A stretch of DNA of 64,000 bases from NCBI RefSeq assembly GCF_037071985.1, contig NZ_JAXHDF010000001.1, forward strand, positions 1 to 64,000, written 5' to 3'. The notes beneath the pieces are model-generated. The model worked only from the letters and a program-made list of their open reading frames with translations. It did not search any database and had not been told where the DNA came from. The position numbers were made by a program, and so were the translations under genes. This stretch comes from Pseudogracilibacillus sp037071985 (GTDB lineage Bacteria > Bacillota > Bacilli > Bacillales > Amphibacillaceae). Positions 36,413 through 45,268 of this stretch are shown in pieces. Within the stretch, counting starts at the first letter, position 1, and each line of letters opens with the position of its first letter.

Positions 36413-37849
36413 TTAATAGGCTCTTGCCCAGTAAACCATTTGGTCGGCGTCGCGACCACAGCAGAAGCATTTATCATCGATTTTCTCTTGTTCGAAAGGA
36501 ATACATCTAGATGTAACCTGATATTCTTCTTTCACTTTTTCTTCACATGCTTCATCACCACACCACATTGCTTTCATGAAGCCAGGGTTATCCTCTAAAG
36601 CTTTTTCCATTTCTTTAAAGCTTTTTACAGCAGTCGTTTTCGTGTTTCGGTGTGCAAGTGCTTTATCAAATAGATTTTGCTGAATATCTTCCAAAATTTT
36701 TGGTAATTGCTCTTCTAATTCATCGATTGCAACAAATTCTTTCTCATTCGTGTCTCGGCGAACAATAACGACTTGGTTTTTTTCAATATCTCGTGGGCCC
36801 AGCTCAATTCTCACAGGATATCCTTTCATTTCACACTCATTAAATTTCCAACCCGGCATTTTATCGCTTGAATCAATATCAACGCGAACATATTGAGCGA
36901 GCTTATCGCGTAATTCATATGCTTTATCTAAAACGCCTTCTTTATGTTGTGCAATTGGAACGATCATTGCTTGAATTGGAGCAATCCGTGGCGGAATAAC
37001 TAGTCCTCTATTATCTCCGTGTACCATTATTAGTGCTCCGATTAAACGAGTCGTTATACCCCAAGATGTCTGATGAACATATTGTTGTTTTCCTTCTTTA
37101 TCTAAATATTGAATATCGAATGCTTCAGCAAATCCAGTGCCAAACAAGTGAGAAGTACCGGCCTGAAGTGCTTTACCGTCATGCATTAGACATTCAATCG
37201 TCAATGTATAATTCGCACCAGCAAATTTCTCTGATTCCGTTTTACGTCCTTTAATGACAGGGATTGCTAAATAATTTTCTACAACATCTGCATATACATT
37301 TAACATTTTATCCGTTTCTTCTGCAGCTTCTTCATGTGTCGCATGTGCTGTATGTCCTTCTTGCCAAAGGAATTCTAATGAACGAAGGAATGGCCGAGTT
37401 GTTTTTTCCCAACGGACAACATTGCTCCACTGATTGTATAACTTCGGCAAATCGCGATACGAATGAATTTTATTGGAATAGTATTCACAAAATAGTACTT
37501 CTGAAGTAGGACGGACACAAATCCGTTCACCAAGTTCTTCTTCACCACCATGTGTAACCCAAGCTACTTCCGGTGCAAAACCTTCAATATGATCTTTTTC
37601 TTTTTGTAGTAAGCTTTCAGGTATGAAAAGAGGAAACGAAACATTGGAATGACCTGTCTCTTTAATTTGACGATCCAGCTCATCCCGAATATTTTCCCAA
37701 AGTGCAAACCCGTATGGCTCGATAATCATCGTTCCTCGGACAGGACCGTAGTCAACTAACTCTGCTTGTTTAACGACATCTGTATACCACTGTGGAAAAT
37801 CTTCTTCCATTGCAGTTACTTTTTCAACAAATTGCTTATTCTTACTCAT
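36413..37849 (-). CDS. proS: Prolyl-tRNA synthetase, archaeal/eukaryotic type
   Basis: A 478-residue class II aminoacyl-tRNA synthetase charging tRNA-Pro. There is no editing (INS) domain between motifs 2 and 3, and the C-terminal domain has zinc-type cysteines (CGDEACEEK and CFCCGRDADQ) and ends in a conserved aromatic/tyrosine WARAY. Both features define the eukaryote-like ProRS rather than the ~570-residue bacterial form. Motif 2 RWEKTTRPFLRSLEFLWQEGHTAH is clear. Expression is controlled by a T-box leader upstream. Bacteria such as the B. cereus group carry this type beside the bacterial one; whether that is so here is unknown. Confidence 0.95.
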   Translation of the reverse strand: MSKNKQFVEKVTAMEEDFPQWYTDVVKQAELVDYGPVRGTMIIEPYGFALWENIRDELDRQIKETGHSNVSFPLFIPESLLQKEKDHIEGFAPEVAWVTHGGEEELGERICVRPTSEVLFCEYYSNKIHSYRDLPKLYNQWSNVVRWEKTTRPFLRSLEFLWQEGHTAHATHEEAAEETDKMLNVYADVVENYLAIPVIKGRKTESEKFAGANYTLTIECLMHDGKALQAGTSHLFGTGFAEAFDIQYLDKEGKQQYVHQTSWGITTRLIGALIMVHGDNRGLVIPPRIAPIQAMIVPIAQHKEGVLDKAYELRDKLAQYVRVDIDSSDKMPGWKFNECEMKGYPVRIELGPRDIEKNQVVIVRRDTNEKEFVAIDELEEQLPKILEDIQQNLFDKALAHRNTKTTAVKSFKEMEKALEDNPGFMKAMWCGDEACEEKVKEEYQVTSRCIPFEQEKIDDKCFCCGRDADQMVYWARAY

Positions 37850-37890
37850 TTATAACACCTCATGTATGTTAATCTATTGCCAAAAAGGCA

Positions 37891-38170
37891 TAAAAATATC
37901 CTCGCCATCCAGAAAAGGGACCGAGGTTTTGGTGGTACCACCCTTGTTTGCATAAGATCTTTTATGAAAGCTATTCATAACCAATCATATGCACACTTAA
38001 CATGATAACGGTATTGACCGCGCAAATCTTATAAAATCTAAATGATTTATTTCGAATGCGAACTCGGACAGGCAGGTTCTAACTCAGACCTTTGGAAATT
38101 TCCATCCCCATTTCCTTTCTGTAAAAGACCATAAGTTATACTATTCCTCTTCATTGTTTGTTCAATATAT
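37891..38170 (-). promoter_or_regulatory. T-box leader of proS
   Basis: On minus, the T-box sequence AGGGTGGTACCACC (37931-37944) lies upstream of a terminator CCTCG...CGAGG plus T-rich tail (37891-37926). The distal leader has a long structured region with AGGAATAG and GGAAAT...ATTTCC stems. Uncharged tRNA-Pro should stabilise the antiterminator; a CCT triplet in Stem I is a possible specifier, but the fold was not computed. Confidence 0.85.
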
Positions 38171-38176
38171 ATTGTT

Positions 38177-38205
38177 AATATATATGTAGCATTCCATAAA
38201 GTCAA
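38177..38205 (-). promoter_or_regulatory. Promoter of the proS T-box transcript
   Basis: Minus-strand TTGACT (38200-38205), 17-bp spacer, TATATT (38177-38182). Confidence 0.65.
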
Positions 38206-38246
38206 GCACATCAAAAGAGAAATTCCTAAAATGATTTATTATATAT

Positions 38247-38296
38247 AAAAAAACTGCCTGTAAAATGATCATCATCAATTTACAGACAGCTCTTTT
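38247..38296 (-). terminator. serA terminator
   Basis: CTGTCTGTAAA / TTTACAGGCAG on minus followed by T7, directly after the serA stop. Confidence 0.88.
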
Positions 38297-39882
38297 TATA
38301 AATCAACAGTTGTTACGCGATCGAACCCTTCCATACCACGAATTTGTTCTAATTCTTCATTCGTTAACGGTCGGTCAATGGTTAACATCATAATGGCACT
38401 TCCACCAATATGTTGACGCCCCACCTGCATTGTTGCGATGTTTACATTGTTTTCAGCTAGTAAGTTACCTACACGTCCAATCGCACCTGGCTGGTCCGTA
38501 TGATGGACGAGAACCAAATGCCCCTCAGGGATAACGTCCATACTATAATCATCTACCTTTACAATTCGAGCACCTAAGCCATTTAATAATGTACCCGATA
38601 CTCTTCGCTTAGTAGACTTCGTTATAATTTCTACGGTAATTAAGTTAGTAAATCCACGAGCAGCGGATGTTTTATTTTCATGAACAGTAATCCCTTTTCG
38701 TTCAGCTAAGTAAGATGCATTTACATTATTTACATGGGTGCCTAAATAACGGCTTAACAATCCTTTTAACGTGTTTTGTGTTAATGGAGCGATTTCTAAT
38801 GCTGTTAAATCCCCAGCGTAATTAATATTTATTTCTTCAATAGCTTCTTCCGTCAGATGGGCTAAAAATAAACCAAGTTTTTCAGATAAGTAGAAATATG
38901 GCTCTATTTTTCGCATTACTTCACGAGGAACGGATGGAATATTTACCGGATTTCTAGCTAGTCCTCCTGATAAAATTCGAACCACATCATGACTTACATC
39001 AATTGCAACATTTTCCTGTGCTTCTACTGTACTTGCCCCTAAGTGTGGAGTAGCAATAACTTCTTTTAATTCTAATACTTTATGATCAACAGCTGGCTCC
39101 TCTTCGAACACATCAAGAGCTGCCCCGGCCACTTTCCCTTCTACGATTGCATCGTATAAATCATCTTCATTAATGATTCCACCACGGGCACAGTTAATCA
39201 TACGAACTCCGTCTTTCATTTTGGCAAACGCTTCTTTATTAATAATATGGCGTGTTTCTTTTAGTAAAGGCGTATGAACAGTTATAAAATCTCCAGCTTC
39301 CAGTACTTCATCTAATGTACCATAACCTATTCCCATTGCTTCTGCCTTTTCTTTCGAGAAAAACGGATCATATGCGATCACATTCATCCGCTGACCCTTG
39401 GCACGGCGTGCAACTTCAGCTCCTATACGACCAAGACCTACAATACCTAATGTCTTATCTCGTAACTCGACTCCGACAAATGATTTACGGTCCCACTTTT
39501 TATCTTTAATAGATAAATAAGCTTGTGGGATGTTACGTGCTAATGACATAATCATTGCCATCGTATGTTCAGCTGCTGAGTTTGTATTTCCATCTGGAGC
39601 ATTTACAACAATGATTCCATTTTCTGTAGCAGCATCAAGATCAATATTGTCGACACCAACCCCAGCACGACCGATGACCTTTAAATTATGGCCTTTTTCA
39701 ATTACTTCTCGTGTCACTTGAGTCTGACTTCTCACTAACAGACCATCAAATTCACCAATTTTATTTAATAAATCACCTTCAGACAGCCCTGTGTCAATAA
39801 CAACCTCAACATTCTCTGCTTCTCTTAATGGAAAGATACCATCTTCACTTAATGGGTCACTAATTAAGATTTTAAAAACCAT
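38296..39882 (-). CDS. serA: D-3-phosphoglycerate dehydrogenase
   Basis: A 528-residue NAD-dependent enzyme for the first step of serine synthesis. The NAD-binding motif GLGRIGAEVARRA is near residue 148, RGGIINEDDLY near 235, and the catalytic histidine in TPHLGAST near 280. An intervening domain and a C-terminal ACT domain (HHTDQPGAIGRVGNLLAE) for serine feedback follow. The ATG at 39882 has AGAGGAGG at 6 nt and fits family length; an ATG-like start 9 codons earlier is ignored. A T-box leader precedes it. Confidence 0.96.
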   Translation of the reverse strand: MVFKILISDPLSEDGIFPLREAENVEVVIDTGLSEGDLLNKIGEFDGLLVRSQTQVTREVIEKGHNLKVIGRAGVGVDNIDLDAATENGIIVVNAPDGNTNSAAEHTMAMIMSLARNIPQAYLSIKDKKWDRKSFVGVELRDKTLGIVGLGRIGAEVARRAKGQRMNVIAYDPFFSKEKAEAMGIGYGTLDEVLEAGDFITVHTPLLKETRHIINKEAFAKMKDGVRMINCARGGIINEDDLYDAIVEGKVAGAALDVFEEEPAVDHKVLELKEVIATPHLGASTVEAQENVAIDVSHDVVRILSGGLARNPVNIPSVPREVMRKIEPYFYLSEKLGLFLAHLTEEAIEEININYAGDLTALEIAPLTQNTLKGLLSRYLGTHVNNVNASYLAERKGITVHENKTSAARGFTNLITVEIITKSTKRRVSGTLLNGLGARIVKVDDYSMDVIPEGHLVLVHHTDQPGAIGRVGNLLAENNVNIATMQVGRQHIGGSAIMMLTIDRPLTNEELEQIRGMEGFDRVTTVDL

Positions 39883-39973
39883 GCTAATCCTCCTCTTATT
39901 CTTAACCATGTATAGAGTTGAAAAACTTTATGAATTATCACAAGAAAATTTTGAATTTCCCGTTTTTTAAAAC

Positions 39974-40238
39974 AAAAAACTTTTCACCCCTAAAATACAA
40001 GGGGCGAAAAGTTAACTTTACGCGGTACCACCCTTTTTCACTGAAAAATATATTATACAGTCTTCGTTGGTTATGTGTTTAACGCACACAGACGTACGAA
40101 TCTACTGGATTCAATTCGTCTACTCAAAAGGGCTATTTATTACTCTAAGCACTAGTTTTCACCAACCACTAGCTCTCTATAGTCTTAAAAATAATAAACG
40201 TATCTTTATCATCATAATTTTTATATTAGTTATTTTAT
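39974..40238 (-). promoter_or_regulatory. T-box leader of serA
   Basis: On minus, GGGTGGTACCGCG (40021-40033) is followed by the terminator hairpin AACTTTTCGCCCC / GGGGTGAAAAGTT with T6 (39975-40013). Upstream is a Stem I-like region with AGAGAGCTAGTGGTTGGTG. The context (serA) predicts a serine specifier; TCC and AGT triplets occur in the candidate loop and cannot be told apart by eye. Confidence 0.88.
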
Positions 40239-40244
40239 TACTTT

Positions 40245-40272
40245 ATAATAGCAAATTCGAGTCGTTTGTCAA
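40245..40272 (-). promoter_or_regulatory. Promoter of the serA T-box transcript
   Basis: Minus-strand TTGACA (40267-40272), 16-bp spacer, TATTAT (40245-40250). Confidence 0.65.
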
Positions 40273-40321
40273 CATTTTTAGACAGCATAATTTGACATAA
40301 GTTTGAATAAATATAATATAC

Positions 40322-40870
40322 TTAAATTACTCGTGCACCTAGCGTGTTTTTAAAATGTTCTAAAGCCCATTCATGTCCTGTTTGGTTAAAACTCGCGACT
40401 GCATCTTTATGAATAACGATATTATATCCTTTATTATAAGCGTCTACTGCAGTATGTAATATACAAATGTCTGTACAGACCCCTACTAAATGAACCTCTT
40501 TAATATCACGCTCTCTTAATTTTAATTCTAAATTTGTCCCTGCAAAAGCGCTATAGCGAGTTTTTTCAAAATAAAAGATATGTTCATCATGCTGATGCTT
40601 TTCGTACAAATCTTTTAATGAACCATAAAGTTCCATTCCGCTTGTACCGACAATATTATGTGCCGGGAATAACTTTGATTCCGGATGTAATGTATCGTCT
40701 TCTTCATGTGCATCAATCCCAAATGTAACGAAATCACCGGCATCAATAAACTCTTTAGTGATTGCGACAATTTTCTTTTCAATTGCCTGGCCTGGAGCTC
40801 CGCAAGTCAACTTTCCATCTTCTGCAACAAAATCATATGTGTAGTCCACATTAATTAAAGCACGCTTCAT
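40322..40870 (-). CDS. pncA: Nicotinamidase / isochorismatase-family cysteine hydrolase
   Basis: A 182-residue hydrolase that deamidates nicotinamide to nicotinate for NAD salvage. The triad is visible: D9 in NVDYTYDF, lysine in YFEKTRYSAF (near 103), and the nucleophilic cysteine in VGVCTDICILHT (near 134). Metal ligands lie in IDAHEEDD. It is close to B. subtilis PncA (YueJ). GGAGGATAATA precedes the ATG. It follows pdxK by 36 bp, which suggests a small cofactor-salvage operon. Confidence 0.92.
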   Translation of the reverse strand: MKRALINVDYTYDFVAEDGKLTCGAPGQAIEKKIVAITKEFIDAGDFVTFGIDAHEEDDTLHPESKLFPAHNIVGTSGMELYGSLKDLYEKHQHDEHIFYFEKTRYSAFAGTNLELKLRERDIKEVHLVGVCTDICILHTAVDAYNKGYNIVIHKDAVASFNQTGHEWALEHFKNTLGARVI

Positions 40871-40906
40871 TATTATCCTCCATAAAAAAGTAATAAATAA
40901 ACTTTC

Positions 40907-41743
40907 CTAAATGGTCTCCGTCTTTACAATTATTTCATGTGCTTCTCCGTATTTTCTTTCCGCAGCATGATACGTCGGCCCTACTTGATCAGTATACGTA
41001 AAGCTATGTTCAATTGCTGTAGTAATAAAACTTTTTGCAAGCAGTACAGCTTCATGAATTGACTTCCCTTTAGCAAGATAAGCTGTGATAGCTGCGGAAT
41101 ACGTACATCCAGCCCCACTCGTATTAACAGTATTAATTCGTGGTGCTTCAAGAGTAGTAATTGTCGTTCCTTCATATAAAACATCGACAGCTGGACCTTT
41201 AAGTCTTCCTCCTTTTACGAGAACATAGTCTGGACCAAGTTCATGAAGATCTATCGCTGCTTGTTTTAAATCATCAATCGTATGTAAAGGCCGATCATCT
41301 AACAAAATGGAAGCTTCGACCATATTAGGTGTGATCACACTTGATAACGGAATTAATTTTTCCTTCAACGCTTCGATTGCATCGTCTTTTAGAAGCTTAG
41401 AATCTAACTTTCCTACCATTACCGGATCCACAACAATATCTTTAATATCAATCGTGGAAATCAATTCAGCCGTTTTTTCTATAACTTCCTTAGAAAATAA
41501 CATACCTGTTTTTAACGCATCGAAGCCTACTTGCATATTCGCTGTAGCGAACTGAGCCTCAATGGCTTCAATCGTTTGCGGATGAACATTTTTATTTGTT
41601 ACTGGATGACGTCCAACAATCGCTGTTACAACACTCATCCCATATACATCCAACTCTTGAAATGTTTTTAAATCAGCTTGGATCCCAGCACTTCCTCCAG
41701 CAGCAGACCCTGCTATTGTTAAAACTCTTGATGGCTTACTCAT
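40907..41743 (-). CDS. pdxK: Pyridoxine/pyridoxal kinase, ThiD-like
   Basis: A 278-residue ribokinase-fold kinase. N-terminal LTIAGSAAGGSAGIQADLKTF binds substrate, VVDPVM (near 116) and GGRLKG follow, and the C-terminal anion hole reads TSGAGCTYSAA. The GAGCTYSAA form with a cysteine matches the Bacillus PdxK type rather than true ThiD. It probably phosphorylates B6 vitamers to feed the many PLP enzymes; HMP kinase activity is the alternative. Confidence 0.87.
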   Translation of the reverse strand: MSKPSRVLTIAGSAAGGSAGIQADLKTFQELDVYGMSVVTAIVGRHPVTNKNVHPQTIEAIEAQFATANMQVGFDALKTGMLFSKEVIEKTAELISTIDIKDIVVDPVMVGKLDSKLLKDDAIEALKEKLIPLSSVITPNMVEASILLDDRPLHTIDDLKQAAIDLHELGPDYVLVKGGRLKGPAVDVLYEGTTITTLEAPRINTVNTSGAGCTYSAAITAYLAKGKSIHEAVLLAKSFITTAIEHSFTYTDQVGPTYHAAERKYGEAHEIIVKTETI

Positions 41744-41981
41744 GATAAAAATCCCTTCTATATAGATTAACTCATATGTATCTAAATTTAAGTAGCTTCC
41801 TCTTTAACAGAAAATTTTGTACTTTAAATATGATTATAACATAGTCATTTTGATTTCAAACAATATAGACTATATGATAATCAATTTTAAAGGGATTAAC
41901 ATTAGTCTATTTTAATATATATCACATATCGAGTAAAAAAAGTCCATCAAATATGGACCCAATAGCACTTTATTTAGTAAC

Positions 41982-42660
41982 CTAACTTTCGCAAAAACAA
42001 ATCAGTTTAAGTAGAGACGTGGATTAAATCGAAAATGTTTCCATTTGTATCCTGACAACCTTATCATGATAAAGTTTTTTTGCACCTAAAAAGTAAACTG
42101 TGCGGTAATGAAAATTTGTAAGCCTAGTTCCAAATCGTTGATTGTCGCAACGAAAATGCAGACAAGTTACAAGGTATATACCGCTACGGAAATACACTGC
42201 GCTTTCCGCAGGCGGCTGTTGAGCCTTCCTTGTGCTACGCACTGCGTTGTCTCACCTAGGCCTTTCCTCCTGCAGGTGTCCCCGTGTATTTCCTCCGCTG
42301 GAATGATGTTGTTATTGCTTAAGAAAGTCTACAGATGCCATTTCGTGATAGTTGATTGCAGCAGAGGGCAGTCGACTCCTGTGGGAAAAGCACGAGTCTG
42401 AAGACCCCACAGGAAGCGATCTTTGCTTCCGAGGAGGCTGAAGCCGTGCCCACGGAAAGCGAACTGCCCGAAAGCGGAAATCAATGGTGAAGTTACGTTT
42501 AGATATTTTCACTACTGCACAGTTTATATCAAATGCAACGATAAAACATCTTGGAATATAGTTGCATTTTCAAGCAACCAGTTAATTGAAAATACAGTGA
42601 ATTTCAAAACATCCTAGTACTGCCAAGTTTTTTTATCTATTTCACGCTGCGAAAGTTGAG
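41982..42660. mobile_element. Transposase-less element D (MITE-like) with two palindromic cores
   Basis: About 680 bp with no credible gene. Inverted ends are CTAACTTTCGCA (left, 41982-41993) and TGCGAAAGTTGAG (right, 42648-42660). Left and right flanking parts match element B closely: AAAAGTAAACTGTGC on the left, and ACTGCACAGTTTATATCAA, ATCTTGGAATA, CAACCAGTTAATTGAAAATACA and TTTTTTTATCTATTTCACGC on the right. The interior holds two nested inverted repeats, one from about 42180 to 42300 (GAAATACAC / GTGTATTTC) and one from 42368 to 42470 (GGCAGTCGACTCCTGTGGG / CCCACGGAAAGCGAACTGCC). Confidence 0.72.
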
Positions 42661-42788
42661 TTAATAATTTTAGTTTAATCTCTAAAATATGGATGAATGA
42701 ATCCCTTTGAATAAACGGATTATGCATAGGATTTAGATTTGGCGGAAAATATACCTATATACAGAATTATTAAAGGATGATATACAAT

Positions 42789-43178
42789 ATGCCAAAACAA
42801 ACAGTCGAGCAACAATATACACAACAACAAGCAATGAAATCAGAATTAAAACCTAAAGATAAAGCAAATATGGCTCTTAAAACAAAACAGCAACAACATA
42901 TCGCTAAAATATTAAATGCTATTAACCAGTCATTGCAAGAGGCACAACAAGCTGTCCGCCAAGTAAAGGGAACAAACCCTATTCAGCCGCAACTTCGACT
43001 TGCCGATGATAGGCTTTCAAATGCAACTCAACTTTTACAACAATTACAAATTTCAGCTCCCGAGATGGTATTTGGCTTCTCTAAGGGAGAACAACAACAA
43101 TTAAAACAATTAGATTATCAAATAGAAAAAGCCGCCAGTACACTTCAATTAATTCAACAGTCTATTTCTTCTAAGTAA
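42789..43178 (+). CDS. Small glutamine-rich helical protein, unknown
   Basis: A 129-residue hydrophilic protein, very rich in Gln, Lys, Ala and Leu, predicted to be almost all helix or coiled coil: AKILNAINQSLQEAQQAVRQVKG and LKQLDYQIEKAASTLQLIQQS. There is no signal peptide or membrane segment. The ATG at 42789 has AAAGGATGA upstream; an ATG at 42777 overlaps that site. No family was recognised. It stands alone between element D and the end of the xanthine dehydrogenase operon. Confidence 0.7.
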   Translation: MPKQTVEQQYTQQQAMKSELKPKDKANMALKTKQQQHIAKILNAINQSLQEAQQAVRQVKGTNPIQPQLRLADDRLSNATQLLQQLQISAPEMVFGFSKGEQQQLKQLDYQIEKAASTLQLIQQSISSK

Positions 43179-43188
43179 AAATTTTAAT

Positions 43189-43220
43189 GAGGTCGGGACA
43201 TAAGTATTTGTCCCAGCCTC
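43189..43220. terminator. Convergent hairpin terminator (pucB)
   Basis: GAGGTCGGGACA-TAAGTATT-TGTCCCAGCCTC. It is a short-loop version of the same GGGAC/GTCCC arms that enclose elements A and C. Confidence 0.75.
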
Positions 43221-43223
43221 CAG

Positions 43224-43838
43224 TCAATACAATTGTTTAAGTTTTTCAAAATCTGTTTTCGTATCCACATCGAAAAACGTATATAAATCATGGCTATCTT
43301 TCTTCAAAAATAAACCATTCTTTTTTTCTGCTTGAATAATTTCACTAGCTCCCCGGTCTCCTTCTATTTCGTATATTTTCGAAAATAAATTGGAAGAAAT
43401 AAGAATTGGCGGACATATCAATCCAATTGTTCCAATAAAATAGGATTTTGAGTTTTTATAAAAAGATTCGATAAGCCTATCAATAAATTTTGGAGTTACA
43501 AATGGCTGATCAGCTAAAAGAACGACAATTGCATCAGCTCCTAACTTTTCCGCAAGTGTTAAACCGCATTTTAACGAATATGACTGCCCTTTATATGCTT
43601 CTGTACACTCTTTTTTTATCCATCTTGTTTTTGACAATTTAATTTGCTTCGTCGTCCAATTGAGCTTATCTCCGGGTCTTATTATAATAATTATTTCATC
43701 AAGTTTAGATTCAATTGCCGCTTCAAGACCAATTGACCCAAGCGGCTTATTTTTAAAAGTAGCGAATAGTTTGTTATTTTCGAACCTGGTACTTTTCCCC
43801 GCGGCCAGATATATTCCCACTATTTTCGGTTTGCTCAA
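43224..43838 (-). CDS. pucB: Molybdenum cofactor nucleotidyltransferase-like protein PucB
   Basis: A 204-residue MobA/MocA-type nucleotidyltransferase that probably adds a nucleotide to the molybdopterin cofactor for xanthine dehydrogenase. The nucleotide-binding motif IYLAAGKSTRFENNKL is at the N-terminus, and VVLLADQPF (near residue 96) supplies the metal-binding aspartate. The start is TTG with GAGGAG upstream, and it overlaps the 3' end of pucA by about 65 bp. Last gene of the puc operon. Confidence 0.88.
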   Translation of the reverse strand: MSKPKIVGIYLAAGKSTRFENNKLFATFKNKPLGSIGLEAAIESKLDEIIIIIRPGDKLNWTTKQIKLSKTRWIKKECTEAYKGQSYSLKCGLTLAEKLGADAIVVLLADQPFVTPKFIDRLIESFYKNSKSYFIGTIGLICPPILISSNLFSKIYEIEGDRGASEIIQAEKKNGLFLKKDSHDLYTFFDVDTKTDFEKLKQLY

Positions 43839-44808
43839 AGCTAGCCACTCCTCGCTTTACCCGTATAAGATCACCAATAATACTAACAGCTATTTCATCT
43901 GGTCCTTCAGCACCAATCTTTAATCCTACAGGCGAAGTTATTTGAGAGGGGATTTTTTCTTCATCCAACAGTCTTGCTGTTCGCTTTCTTGGACCAAGGA
44001 CACCTAGATAAAGTAATTTTACTTTTATTAATTTCCTAAAGATCTCCTTGTCTTTTTGAAAATCATGAGTCATCAGAACAACCAAATCATTACTATTCAA
44101 CGTAATATCCTCCATGTTTTCAACGAAGGTTACCCCTGGGAAAAGACTTGAACATAGATATTCAGGGCGCCAATCCCATATAAAGACGGAAAAGTCAGTT
44201 TGAATAGCCAAATTTGCAAGTGGCATGGCATCTGCACCTGCTCCAAAGATAAACAATCTATGCTTTGGTTGAAAATATTGATAATACTTTTCCTCAACTA
44301 ATCGATTCAATCTATTTTTTCTAATCAATTCATATAGTTCACTTTCTTGAAAACCTAAATGCTTCTTCTTAGTCTGATAAACAGTTTGAATCATGTTAGG
44401 AATTGAGCTTAAATCTTTGATTGCTATAACATGAAGCCCTTTTTGTAATTTCACATAGAGATCCATAAGACGTTCTCTTACATCTGTAGTTACCTCTTCT
44501 AGTAATATATGTATTTTCCCGTTACAACCAACACCACGTCCCCAGCCTAAATCATCTTCTGCACTCATATCATACATTATCCGTTCGGACAAACGTTTCG
44601 GATCGTTCAGAAGATTTTCAGCACGTATAGCTAAATCATCTTCTAAACAACCAATACTAATAATGCCAATTTGATTGCCTGATTCAGTAAAAAGTACACA
44701 AGTTCCTTCTTTCCGATAAGCTGAACCTTCAACCTTTATTATTGTCGCCAATACGGCTCTCTCTACACCTAAGGATACTGTATCTAATATCTCATAAAGT
44801 TTATTCAT
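43774..44808 (-). CDS. pucA: XdhC/CoxF family maturation protein PucA
   Basis: A 344-residue chaperone that inserts sulfurated Mo cofactor into xanthine dehydrogenase. The N-terminal XdhC domain has ATIIKVEGSAYRKEG and SIGCLEDDL, with the conserved cysteine. The C-terminal Rossmann domain has LFIFGAGADAMPLANLA (near residue 188) and the terminal motif KIGAEGPDEIAVSIIGDLI. It overlaps pucE by 8 bp and pucB by 65 bp. Confidence 0.92.
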   Translation of the reverse strand: MNKLYEILDTVSLGVERAVLATIIKVEGSAYRKEGTCVLFTESGNQIGIISIGCLEDDLAIRAENLLNDPKRLSERIMYDMSAEDDLGWGRGVGCNGKIHILLEEVTTDVRERLMDLYVKLQKGLHVIAIKDLSSIPNMIQTVYQTKKKHLGFQESELYELIRKNRLNRLVEEKYYQYFQPKHRLFIFGAGADAMPLANLAIQTDFSVFIWDWRPEYLCSSLFPGVTFVENMEDITLNSNDLVVLMTHDFQKDKEIFRKLIKVKLLYLGVLGPRKRTARLLDEEKIPSQITSPVGLKIGAEGPDEIAVSIIGDLIRVKRGVASFEQTENSGNISGRGEKYQVRK

Positions 44809-45268
44809 TCGTTCCCCTCATTTGAATAACTTCTTTAACCGTTTGTTTAATTTCCTGATATCCCGTACAACGACAAATATTGGAATCAAGCCATTCATCA
44901 ATCGTTGCATCATCTGCATCGGGTTCGGTTTCAATAAGTGCATAACTATTTAACACAAATCCGGGTGTACAGTAACCGCATTGAATCGCCCAGTTTTTTA
45001 TAAATCTTTCTTGTATGGTCGTATCTGTTAATCCTTCAATGGTAGTAATGGACCGATTTTCATTCTCTACCGTAAGTGTGTGACAAGAGTTTAGGGGCAG
45101 GCCATCAACTAAAACTGTACATGCACCACAATCTCCATTGTTACAGGCAGGTTTCGCGCCCATTAAACCGAGTTCATGACGCAATGTATGAATAAGCGTC
45201 TCTGCATTTCTCACGTATACTTCTTTTTCAATTCCATTTATCGTTAATTTAACTACTTGGTTTAACAT
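44801..45268 (-). CDS. pucE: Xanthine dehydrogenase 2Fe-2S subunit PucE
   Basis: A 155-residue protein with two [2Fe-2S] clusters. The plant-ferredoxin-type cluster uses CNNGDCGACTVL (residues about 42-53) plus a further cysteine in SCHTL. The second, helical cluster uses CGYCTPG (near 98) and CRCTGY (near 132). It passes electrons from the Mo site to the FAD subunit. The start overlaps the end of pucC by 1 bp. Confidence 0.95.
   Translation of the reverse strand: MLNQVVKLTINGIEKEVYVRNAETLIHTLRHELGLMGAKPACNNGDCGACTVLVDGLPLNSCHTLTVENENRSITTIEGLTDTTIQERFIKNWAIQCGYCTPGFVLNSYALIETEPDADDATIDEWLDSNICRCTGYQEIKQTVKEVIQMRGTNE

Noticed and set aside
42024..42617. Short frames on both strands in element D
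   Set aside because: They follow the palindromic repeats, lack ribosome binding sites and differ between element copies.
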